A stretch of DNA of 64,000 bases from the NCBI RefSeq assembly GCF_001640805.2, contig NC_066833.1:14996068-15060067 (forward strand). Direction: 5' to 3'. Source of the stretch: Lates calcarifer (lineage: Eukaryota; Chordata; Actinopteri; Centropomidae). Shown here piece after piece: positions 36,030 to 62,295 of this stretch (the stretch's first letter is position 1; each line of letters opens with the position of its first letter). The notes under the pieces are model-generated. The model saw only the letters and a list, made by a program, of their open reading frames with translations. It did not search any database and had not been told where the DNA came from. Position numbers and translations under genes: made by a program.

Positions 36030-38202
36030 TGTCTGCTTTGTGTGTGGAAGTGGTTCAATATGATACTGCTCAGTTTATGAATGAGCTCAGTGTACATAAT
36101 ATATAGACCAACATATTGGTCTTATATAATATGTACCAGTTCATACTGGATTGTTATTCTGGTTTAAACTTGATATTGGTTAATGAGATAATTAATGAGT
36201 ATAAGAGGCAATATACATCACATGATATTTGATCCATTAAATGTAACACCAGAAGTGTTATAGTAAGGTTTGATCACATCTCTCACTCAGGGTTGTTTAT
36301 CTTTTTTTGATAAGTTCTGACTGTTTACCACAGCCTAAGTCAAAATCACATCTCACTGTAAAAAGATGTATAATCTGAGCAAAACAAGTTTGTTAGTAGC
36401 TGCGATCAGCAGTAGTGTGCTGACATCTGGTGCTGGAAATACAGTACTGCTTCGTAATAACAACCAGAATTCATGTTACATATACATCTACTATAATTCA
36501 GTACCTCATTAACAACCTGTTTTATCTTGACTCTACTAAAAGGCGATAGACAGGAAAAATGTCATTTAGTTAAATATCTTCCATGACTACAGAAACAAAT
36601 TTTAATTTCCTTTCCATTCTGTCAGTTAATTTGTGTTTTGCCACATTGATTTGAGCTCAAAAACTCAAAATCTGAACTCATCTGACTCAAGTTTCCTGTG
36701 AATGGACTCACCTCCTAAATCTCTGACCTCCACAGCAGGGTGGGCCCCAGACCTTGACCCCTTTAACCACAAACTTTTACAGCAGGGAGTTAACTTTATA
36801 GAGTCAAACATTAAAATTATTAAACCAAAGACCTACGTAATTGTTTTGCTCTAAAGTAACTGCATATTTACCAAAGACCTGGGCATCACATTAGAGGATA
36901 TCTGACACCACTTTTATAATAATAGTATGTATGTGAGTGTATGAGTGTGAGTGATGGCCAAAATAAAAGGTCACACTTTCTGGTGACATTTTGTACTGTA
37001 GTTTATGTGTGAAGTTTGCTGTGGCAACAGTGTTTATAGTTTGGAATTGTACCATGCACCATGTTCACCATCTCAGTTTAGCATGGTAGCATGCTAACAT
37101 TACAAATTAAAAGTTTGACCTGGTAGCAGTGCCTGATTAAAAGTCAGGGGATCACCAAAGTTTTTTGGTGTATAAGCAATTCACTCTGAGGGAGAAATTA
37201 ATGCCTGAACCAAATCTTTTCTTAATAGCTGACAGCCCCATGGTAAAGTCCATTTAGTAGCTTTTGATTGTACCACACCACTTTCATCAGCAGATTGAGT
37301 CATGATGTTCAAATTCTCATTTTCTCTGAGCTCTATCAGGACTTGAATGAACTTTCAACCTCATCCTCAGAATATGTTTGCAAATACCGTCTTTCCAGTT
37401 TTAATGACGAACAATCACCTCCTGAAAACCAACCAGTGCTCCACTCAGTAACTAGATCCCTATAGTTGAATACTCTGGAGGTGTCACCCGGCAACTAGTG
37501 TTGTAATGCCCAGAAAACGACATGCAACACAGCACTTCCACTCACCCTGATAGCGACACCAGAAACGACTTCATGTTGTGGTTGTCATTTGTCCAGGTGA
37601 AAGGAGGATCTGAAGACAGTAAAAGGGGTAAAGTTATCTATGACATAGCATTTCTGAAATGTTAATTTATGTTAATATTTTCAAAAATGAGTGAGTTTTC
37701 TTGTGTTCTGCCTGGAATCTGAAAATACTGGAAGTAAAATGATTAAAAATTTTGCTCTCACTCGTGTGTCAAGCTTACATTATCAAATCTCAATGTATAT
37801 TTCTCTGAAGACTGACGGGGGACAAGTTACTGTTTACGGAGGGTGGAGCCATTTAACAGTGTAACACAACAAGGCAATTACACCCTCTCTGCCCAGCTAA
37901 GTAGTAATGAAGGATTTATTGCCACTGAAGGACATGATAACTGAATCAGCCAGTTAGTGTTAGTGTCTTGGTCCTTAATTTGAAATCCATTAGCCAGAGT
38001 TGAGAGTTTCTTCTTCAGTTCCACAGGCTTCAGTGGAGGAAGTAGAGATAATGGAACAGGTCATGTGTCAGTGAGATAAAGGCATATGTCAGAATACTAA
38101 AGTCCCAGCCTCTGCAGGTTGTAGAGATTAGGAGTCCATCACTGACTTGTTCAGAGCAGGCTTGAACCTGATATTAAATGCTTTTTTTTCTTACCTCCTC
38201 AG
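36030..38202. other. Intergenic region between hycc2 and trpm2; trpm2 promoter and first exon expected here
   Basis: No clear promoter motif or 5' exon could be fixed, yet the first trpm2 exon I see begins at a strong acceptor, so an upstream exon must exist. A teleost repeat occupies 37020-37215. A 27-base sequence shared with the hycc2 3' UTR lies at 36143-36169. Confidence 0.5.
37020..37215 (+). repeat. Teleost interspersed repeat, forward copy
   Basis: Contains 'catgttcaccatctcagttt', 'gcatgctaacatt' and 'aaaagtcaggggatcaccaaag', phrases of the same family as the reverse copy at 5890-6345. The class is not assigned. Confidence 0.7.
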
Positions 38203-54179
<15,977 letters not shown>

Positions 54180-54440
54180 TTTTCACGCTGCTGTAGCTGT
54201 AAATGTGCCTCCTCATCCACAGATTTACTTCTGCCTGTTAAATGAGGCCTTTTTAAAATGCTTACACAGATTAATTCTGTTGCACTGAAAAAAACAACTT
54301 AAGACAAGATGCTGTTAAAGCCATAATGTATGCTGCTGCGTCATGGGACAGTAAACTGAACGTTTAGCCTACACACTGTGTTAACGCTCGATAATAACTA
54401 CTTAATACTATAAGAATAAATACTTCAAACTGTATTGTAC
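54180..54440 (+). other. trpm2: trpm2 3' UTR
   Basis: Short UTR ending after AATAAA at 54415-54420. The cleavage site is inferred. Confidence 0.6.
54415..54420 (+). promoter_or_regulatory. Polyadenylation signal, trpm2
   Basis: First AATAAA after the stop, followed by a T-rich stretch. Confidence 0.6.
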
Positions 54441-54505
54441 TTTTTACTTTACTATGTTTACACTATGTTTATCTGACAGTATAGTCAGTAGTTACTTTTT
54501 CCATA

Positions 54506-54614
54506 CAAAACATACAAATGCAAATCATTATCCACTACTGACACACAATGAAATGTTCCATAATGTGTTCACTGTGTGTATCAATAGCAAAACATACAAA
54601 TGCAAATCATTATC
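54506..54614. repeat. Two exact 27-base direct repeats with octamer ATGCAAAT
   Basis: 54506-54532 and 54588-54614 are identical. Each contains ATGCAAAT (54518-54525, 54600-54607). Confidence 0.9.
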
Positions 54615-54759
54615 ATATGAAATTATGCATCATTATAAATGAAAATACTCAGTATGATATACAGTAGTTAAAAGGCAACAGTTGGAGCAGCTGTGATGTT
54701 AAAATGCTATTTACATGGTGATAATAAGACTCACATATGTCTGAACAGGACCATATCGC

Positions 54760-54905
54760 ACAATGAGTACTTTTATTTTTGATATGTTTCACTGCTAATA
54801 CTACACTTTTACTTGGTTGAGATTTTAAATGCAGGATTTTCACTTGTAATTGAATTTTTAATTTATGGTTCTGCTGTTTGTGTTTGAGTAAAAGTTATTC
54901 TGAGT
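54760..54905 (-). repeat. Reverse partial copy of the 'agtaaaagtact' teleost repeat
   Basis: Reads gagtacttttatttttgata, ctgctaatactacactttta, aatgcaggattttcacttgt and gagtaaaagt, the complement orientation of the element at 38655-39110. Confidence 0.6.
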
Positions 54906-56298
54906 TATTCTTAAACCACTGGAATACTTTACTTGCTCAGTTGTGCCAAGAGACTGATGTGTGCTGCAGTTTATTAATTAATCACTCTTGGCCTTTATAA
55001 GGATTAAAAAGCTACCTACTACAAATTTAATTGTCTTCACTGCCTGTGTTCTGTCACCTTCTTCTGCAGAGGCATTAAACTCAAACTGGACGCTTTACTT
55101 TGATTTATTTCAGTACAGTAAAGTCACTGTCGTGTGTTCTACTTTTCGACAGGGGTTTCTCCACCTGCCAAGCATGCAGGCCTGGTTTAGTTTCGGAGCA
55201 GCCTCCGAGAGCGCTCATTGGTTCAGACAGAGGTGGCCATACTGTAGTGCAGTATCGGTTTCACACCCGCCTCATTCCCCTGCTGTTTTTGCTCCGTCAG
55301 ATAAATAAATTATTCCTAAGTCAGGAAATCAGAGATCGTGATTCGTGTTTATAGTCTGTGAAAATACAGATCGGTGACTTAAATGCGTAGTTACTATATT
55401 TATATCAAGGAAGACGTTTAAAAGTTTAATTTTAAAGAGCATACTCAGTATAGTCTGTACACATTCCTTCACAACAGTAAAATATCTACATTGTTCTGAC
55501 GTCTCTGTCTTATTACTATAAGTCTTGTAAATCCCCGGCGGCGCAGTGCCATTGAAAAGATACAGGGAGCTATTTTTAACCACAGCGTCAGAGAGGCGAT
55601 TAAACGAAGAGCTCCCACTCCGCTCTTATTTCATGATACCACAAACAGCGCCACAGAGCGAAGCTGACAGATTGCTGTGTATGTTGATTTAGATGTAATT
55701 ACTGTTTGTCTGGTTGTTAAGCTGAGTTCTGGAGCTGTCACATTCATACTGTAGGCAACTTGTGCATTTCTTATGCTTTTGTTTGTTGTAGTAACAGCAC
55801 CAAGTAGCTCCAGTGTGCAATCTGGCATTTATTAGAATGTCAGATATTTAGTCAGTTTTCCACTGTGAGTACATTACATGCTCAAAGTGTGTTATACATT
55901 AACATTAAAGACCACAGTAGTCATGCATTAGAGATATTTCGCATGCATTACAGAGTCATGTTTATGAACAGTAAGACACCACAAGTTTGTCTCAGAGGGC
56001 ATAAAACCTGGATGATGAAAACTAGATAAGGAAAACTAAAACAAACAAACAAAAAACTGATTAAAAACCCTCATAAATATGTTATGAGTTTTACAGGCCT
56101 CCAGATCCCCAGGTTTACTGTCACTTGGTTTATGGTGCCATGATTAAATGACAGACTTTGGGTTGAACCGCAGACGTGCAGCTATGTGGTATGCACCCAC
56201 AGCTATTAAGCCACTGGGATCATTCCCTACAAGTAAAGATACTATAGCTCCCATGAATCTTAGGATGCACTTTCAAAACGTCATGGGAGTTGAAAAAC

Positions 56299-56686
56299 AA
56301 AGTGCTGTGCAAATGTTTTAAGCAGTAAAATAAAGTCAGGGTGCTTTTTACTAACTCACACACAGTTTTTGAAGGTACTCAGCAGGTAGGTTGTTCTAAG
56401 CATGTCGGAGAACCTGACAGTTCCTCTGTGGATCTAGTCTGTCTCAGTGTCTTCTGTCTTTTACTGTGATCCTAGACTGACTCCATGGTGCTAAGGTCAG
56501 GGCTCTCTGGGGACCAGACCATCAGTTGCAGGACCCTATTGTCACTGAAAATACTGCTTTATGACTCTGGCTGAATGTTGCCCTGCTGCACAATGAATTT
56601 GGGACCAATCAGACAAAGTCATGACGGTGTCTGATGGATGAAAATCTAAGCATCTAATGTGCCCAAAACGTTTGCACATACAGTAC
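56299..56686 (-). mobile_element. Decayed Tc1-like DNA transposon with terminal inverted repeats
   Basis: The minus strand at about 56500 codes MVWSPESPDLSTMESV, then a run resembling DHxKRQK and STEEL, all typical of the C-terminal Tc1 transposase, broken by stops. Ends 56299-56324 and 56659-56686 are imperfect inverted repeats (tgtgcaaatgtttta and aaacgtttgcaca). The 5' half of the transposase is deleted. It is non-functional. Confidence 0.8.
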
Positions 56687-56883
56687 ATTTATATATTATT
56701 GTAATATTATAATTGGTGCATTTACTTGTGAGCAGCATTTTAATGCCATGTCAGAAATCTCCATCTCTATTTCAGCCTGGTCAAACAGACACTCGCTAAT
56801 TGTTTCTGTACTTCTGGTCAACATCGCTTTCATAGACGATCTTTGAGGACGCTGGGGTTTTACAGGTGAACGGGCCAGAGTGT

Positions 56884-56896
56884 CCGGAAGTGACGT
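56884..56896 (+). promoter_or_regulatory. ETS/CRE composite promoter motif
   Basis: ccggaagtgacgt, the joint ETS (CCGGAAGT) and CRE-half (TGACGT) motif common in vertebrate housekeeping promoters. It sits about 40-140 bases before the proposed first exon and its donor. Confidence 0.5.
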
Positions 56897-56929
56897 TGAC
56901 GCTCACAAGACTATACCATTATACTGGAC

Positions 56930-57024
56930 GGTAAATAGATGTACCGAGAGAGAGAGAGCGAGAGCGAGAGAGTGGGGAGAGAAAGCAGCCGGAGATCTCT
57001 GAGGGTTTTCAGCCGAGCGAAACG
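56930..57024 (+). other. Probable non-coding first exon of a third gene
   Basis: A CG-richer stretch with a GA tract (56944-56972), then agccgagcgaaacg joined to donor gtaatg at 57025. No ATG in it opens a supported frame. The gene itself lies beyond the window. The start edge is guessed. Confidence 0.4.
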
Positions 57025-57639
57025 GTAATGTCCTCCGCTGTATGTGACATTTATCGAAAGACGCAGCATGTGTAGTGATATTAAAGCTTCACATTAGTAT
57101 AGTTTGACGAGAAGCGATTTGATTTGGTGGTGGGGTGAAGCTAAATGTGCTGACTGAGGCAGCAGGCGGTCTGTAGGCATTATAACGCGACGATGGAATG
57201 CTACACCGACTGTTTACACTGTTTATGAATGAATTCTCCGCCACTAATCAACACTTATTACCACCCACTGTTAGAATAACAAGCCTGCTCCGACTAGTCT
57301 CAGTCATAGAAAGTGGGCCTAGCGCATACAAGTATTAAAAGGTTATGTATTAATTATGTAACCAAGTGGACAGTCTTGTTGAATTCTGCTGTGTTAGAGC
57401 TGGAGAAAAGACTCTTGTCTTGTCTGTTTTAACCAGGAGGAGGAGCAAATTATAGACTGCTGTGTGCTGCTGCAGGAGAGGAGGCTAAATTATAGTGGGT
57501 GGTGAAGAATTGTTTGTTTTTTTGAGTTAGATACTGAGAATGTGCTTTTTGTTTAGTATTTTTGACTACGTGGCTTGGAAAAAAAAGTTAAAAAAAGATC
57601 CTGGCTGGGACAGGTTAGAAACTTCTTTCAGTAAGTCAC

Positions 57640-57720
57640 AAGTTCATCTCAAGCGTGGCTTTATGACATCCTGATCATCTGATTAATGAGTTATGAAAAT
57701 AATAGTTAGCTGCAGTCCTA
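57640..57720 (+). repeat. 3' end of the 'gtgaggatttgctgctt' repeat family
   Basis: Ends tgattaatgagttatgaaaa then taatagttagctgcagtcct, as the family's tail does. Confidence 0.5.
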
Positions 57721-58654
57721 ATGAAGTCCTGAGTCACATCTGAGTCCTTAACAAGTCTTAAACTGAGTAAATGTATGGTAATATAATATAACAGCAGTGC
57801 TTTCAAATAAACATAATAACATAATTATTTGTCATTTCTGAGCCACGTGTTTTCTTGACCAGGGCATAGTCTTTACATCCACATGTTAGTGGAAGTTGAA
57901 TCAACACCTCTTTAAAACAGTTTCAACAAAAACTGAACAATAAAACTCTAATGAAAACATGATTTGTTGCAGCTATGTTGACTTAGTTTTCTTTAGCTAG
58001 GTGTATATATTAAATAATCAAAAGATGTATGATGATGTGTTCAAGTTCAGAGGTCGTGTGCAGCGGTGATTGGCCGTCAGTGTCCATTGTCAGATGTTGC
58101 ACTAGTAACATTTCACCCTGCGTGGTCTCTGTGAGCAGTGCAGCAGTGGCCATCTGACACAATTCAGAGATGATCATTCATCTGTCTTTCACAAAGGCTT
58201 GATGTCACAACAGTTTTATGGCTGGGCTGCTTTTCATATCTGTCCCACATGCTTTGACAGTCAGCCAGCGGTGGAAAGCGTCACATGTGTGATTGGAGGA
58301 TGCTGTGTGCTGTCACGGCAGCAGCATTGTGTTCCAGCCTCATTGTGCTGAGTGGGGACATTTCCAGTTAAGCGTCCACATGTGTCACTAATGGCTTCGT
58401 CTCTCTTGTAACTGCTGCCTGTGTGTGGTGCAGTTACAGGTCATGCACGGCACCAATCAGCCAAATGTAGTCCCCCACTAACACTCTGCTGAAGGCTACA
58501 CCTCTTAGGTGTTCTTTGTGCTCTTAAATATGGCACAGAGACACCTAACACCAGGTCAACATCAAGTGTGAGCGACCACACATGTTGGCCACTTTTGCCT
58601 TTTGAAGCTCTTTAACATAATTTTTTGTGCCGAGAACATGTTTGACACAAGGAG

Positions 58655-58790
58655 TCAAGTCAAGTCAAATTTTATTTATATAGCGCCAATTCACAACAGA
58701 AGTTATCTCGAGACAAGGAGAGCATTGGCTCTGAACCGAAGCTCTGCCACCAAATAAGTATGAGCAGGTTGTTTTTCTTTACATTAGTGA
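58655..58790 (+). repeat. Common teleost retroelement tail
   Basis: gtcaagtcaagtcaaatttt followed by atttatatagcgccaattca, then gttatctcgagac. I recognise this as a very common fish repeat. The class is not assigned. Confidence 0.65.
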
Positions 58791-58904
58791 AGGCATGACT
58801 CATAATTAAATCAGAGGCTACAACATCTGTTTCATTTCCAGTTACATTACAAAGAGTGTTTGACTCCTGGAGTTTCCTCCTCTGCAGCATTCCTCCAGCA
58901 ACTG

Positions 58905-59090
58905 ATTGGTTGATTGACAGAAAATTAATTAGAAAATGGCAAGTATTGCCTGGATGCAGCTTCTCAAATGTGAAGATTTGCTGTTTTTATATTGTTTTGA
59001 ATTTAAAACAAAACAATATTGAATTTGGGTTATTGAATTTTGCTGGATGAAACATAGCATCACATTGGATTTTTCACATTTTTGACATTT
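58905..59090 (+). repeat. Diverged copy of the 'gtgaggatttgctgctt' family
   Basis: ggttgattgacagaaaatta and cagcttctcaaatgtgaaga match the family text at 43030-43375. Confidence 0.65.
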
Positions 59091-60249
59091 CATAGTGATA
59101 GTTGCAGCAAAATACCAAATCCAACATTACATAAGAGTATAGCAAAGCGCTCTGTGCCATAGAGCTCTGTCATTGTCCAAAAACTGCTAAAAACACACCA
59201 CTGAGCCACTCTGTTGTGCTGTGTGACATGTTCATTCATTACCACAAACATGGGCACAGTTTATTTTGGCTCAGTCCCACAAACACAATCCTAGTGCAGT
59301 AAACACTGTCGAGAGCAGCAAATTTGTATTCTTCCACAGATGAATATAGTCCCCAACAAATGCAACAAATTTCCTCCTGCTGTGCCCAGCTGTTTTAAGA
59401 AGTGAATCAGCCATTTTTAAAAAATCTGTTTTTGTTGAGAGCTCATTTTTGACCTTAGAAACAATAGTAGACAAAACAAGCTCACTTCAGGGTCCACTTA
59501 GTAGTTATTCTGGAGCTTTCAGTCATATCACTTGACCTTCATCAGTAGATGAAGTTTCAGTTTTTTGGCCTTTGGGATTTGTTGACAGTAAGAATGACAT
59601 AGAGTAATAGCAGCCTTATCCTTTAAATGGTTCAACCTTCAAATCCTGTCTTCTTGAAAATGTGGGTCACTCTGGTGATGCTGTTGCATGGCAACACAGT
59701 GTTTGTCCAGGTGTCAAGACTCCCTGCACATCTGAGCTATCGTAGAACGTCAGCAGAGTCACAGGAAGGGGTGGCGGTCCTGATGCTGGCATTGAGACAG
59801 GAAGCTGTATTTATGTAATTGACATGTGTAGCAGCAGCAGTGTAGCCTTGCAGCTGGTCTGATCTCTCTAATCTCAGCCTCGGAGACTTAGCTTGTTTGT
59901 CTAGGGTCACATTTATATAGCAGTAGCTTCAGTCAGTGTCACGTCCTATCAGGCTTAATGAATAAGCTTGTTCACTGTGTTTCATAATATGAAACATGTA
60001 TGCTGCAGCTGATGAAGATCCATTACAGCTGTCAGCTTCAATATAAAAACAAGTAAAAAAAACAAAACAAAATACTGTTGTCTGATTTATCAGCCAGAAT
60101 AAGTGCAAACACTTGTGTGGGTATGCAGCATTTGTGCCAGATCTAGTGTTGTTCAGTGTTACCACACAGAGGCTCCATTTAAGTAACTGATGATTAATGT
60201 GACGCAAAGTTAGAGAGGAGATACACAACTATCAATGGACAGGAAATTC

Positions 60250-60440
60250 TGATAATTAATCAAATAATTTTTAAAATTAAAATGTAAATATTTTCTGGTT
60301 TTCTTGGCCTTCTATATTATTAGTTATTAGATGGATTCTTATACTGTTGGTTGGACAAAAACAGTAATTTGATACCACATTCAGATTTTTCACAATTTTA
60401 TTTGACTTGTCATAATCAAAACAGTGGTTAGGTGCAGCAC
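60250..60440 (+). repeat. Diverged copy of the same family
   Basis: gataattaatcaaataattt, gttggttggacaaaaacagt, then gtggttaggtgcagcac at the end. Confidence 0.5.
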
Positions 60441-61836
60441 TAACCCAACATACAGTTGCAAATGGACCATAACTTGGAGCTGTTTGTACCTTTCTATTAT
60501 TTGTGTGTTTGGAGTCAAAAAACTAACCAGGACCAGTGTCCTATCTCTTTCCCCTCATTTCCTGTCACTTCTCCACTGGTGCTGTTTAATAAAGGCATAA
60601 AATGCCTCAGAAGATCATTTTTGAAAAAAGAAGTTAAGCTCTTGGCTCCAGTGGGGAGAAAAATCAAATATATTAGCATTTTTTGTTTTTGGGTGTGCTG
60701 AGCTGCCCAGCTACATCTAGAAATAGACATCACATAGGTTTATGCGCTGAGTGTTCATGTTGCACACAGTGCTGCCATTGAAGTCCAGTTGAGTGGAAAA
60801 ATCCAAACAACAAACGTTGGGCTAAAGGAAGAATGTGAACATGAAAGTGTTGCCCCCCTTCCCTCTCTCTCCCTGTCTTTTCTGTATCCTCTTTCTCGCT
60901 CGCCCTCCCTCTTTCCCTCCTCCCTCGGGCCTCCTCCTCCTTTCCTCTTCTCTGACTGACATTTCTGTAATGACACTGTCTGAGCTCCACAGGCCCTGCC
61001 TCCATCTCATCCTTAGCTTACTGCGCGCAGTACGCAGAGCCAGCTTGTCACACCGAGAGCCCGCCTGGCACGCCTCACATCCATATCAGACCACTAAATG
61101 CCAATAATGACAACTCAGCTTGATTAAGAAAGTAAGCGTCTTCCATCTTCCGGGCTCCTGTGTTCTCTTGGCTCTCCTGCAGATAGAGTTGTCGTTTGCC
61201 AAAGGGCTTATTGGACACTCGCAGACACTCTGATGGTCAGCCTGCTTGGGGATCAGGATTCTGTTGAGAAGTGGGTTAAGCCCCACCTCTCTTTATATTT
61301 GGGCAGGGGTATTACAGTTGTGACTGTGAGGGGGTTAGATTAAGTCAGCATTGTTGAACCCTAAGCGTGCCTAGGCTTTGCTGCTAATATTATGGAGGCT
61401 TTACCTCCTGAAGCAATGGTGAATGAGTTGACAAAGCCGTCTGCATCTGCTGATTATTTAAAGTCCTCAGTCATATTTAAAAAATGATAAATTTATCTGC
61501 ATGATTTAAGTTTTAAATGTGGCCACACACCATAAAAAGCCTTTATAGGAGACCTATTTTACATGAGAAAGCTTAGTCAAAATGCTGTTTAAATGGATGC
61601 TTTTTTTGATACAACAATCTACAGAGTCTTGGTACTGTGTGTGCTTTGACTTGTGAGCATGTAGCCTATACATGTACTGTATTTGTGGAGCTGCACATGG
61701 CTTTTAATGTACTTCTCTTGTGTGATGTGTCTGCTAGCTGAGCTTCTATAATTACCACAGCCTGCAGCGCCTCATGGGGAGCATATTAACACACACGAGT
61801 GGAGGAGCAAGAACCAGAGCACATGTACAAGTCATA

Positions 61837-61840
<4 letters not shown>

Positions 61841-61867
<27 letters not shown>

Positions 61868-61889
61868 GGGTGTGGGGGGGGGGGGGGGC
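61841..61889. repeat. (GT)n followed by a G run
   Basis: About a dozen GT units, then ggggtgtgg and 14 or so consecutive G. Confidence 0.92.
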
Positions 61890-62164
61890 AGTGGTTGCTT
61901 GAGTGTGTTTGCATTATCTCTATCCTCTGATTTCTGCATCTGAAGAACATTATATAAATAACAGTGATGTTAGTGGTAGATGATGGTATGGTGTGTTTTC
62001 ATGTATCCATGAATACTGTTCATCTAATTTAAGAGGGATAATTTCCTAAATTGGTCACAAGGTATGAGTGTGCAGCATGACCCACGTGACCAAAACAAAT
62101 GGAGCAGCAGCAAGCTAATAGAGGAAAACTGCGCGTAGACTGTAGCCCAGCTGATACAGATTTC

Positions 62165-62295
62165 TTTTCAATTCAACTGGTCCAACAAAATAATTTGAAG
62201 ATTTTATGTGGGTTAAATAATTAACCAGCTAATTTATTAATTGAAAAAAACAATTGTCAGATTAATAAATACTGAAAATAATTTATAGTTGCGGG
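62165..62295 (+). repeat. 3' end of the same dispersed family
   Basis: attgtcagattaataaatac, then gaaaataatttatagttgcg and ggccc at the end. Confidence 0.5.

Larger units (their letters stand above)
54440..56285. other. Intergenic DNA downstream of trpm2
   Basis: No supported gene. It holds two 27-base repeats carrying an octamer motif (54506-54532, 54588-54614), a reverse MITE-like copy (54760-54905), a CG-bearing stretch at 55190-55290 and a MEF2-type motif at 55570-55579. Confidence 0.6.

Noticed and set aside
60730..61107. Overlapping ORFs on both strands near 60730-61107
   Set aside because: They are translations of a CT-rich stretch and show no splice context or domain.
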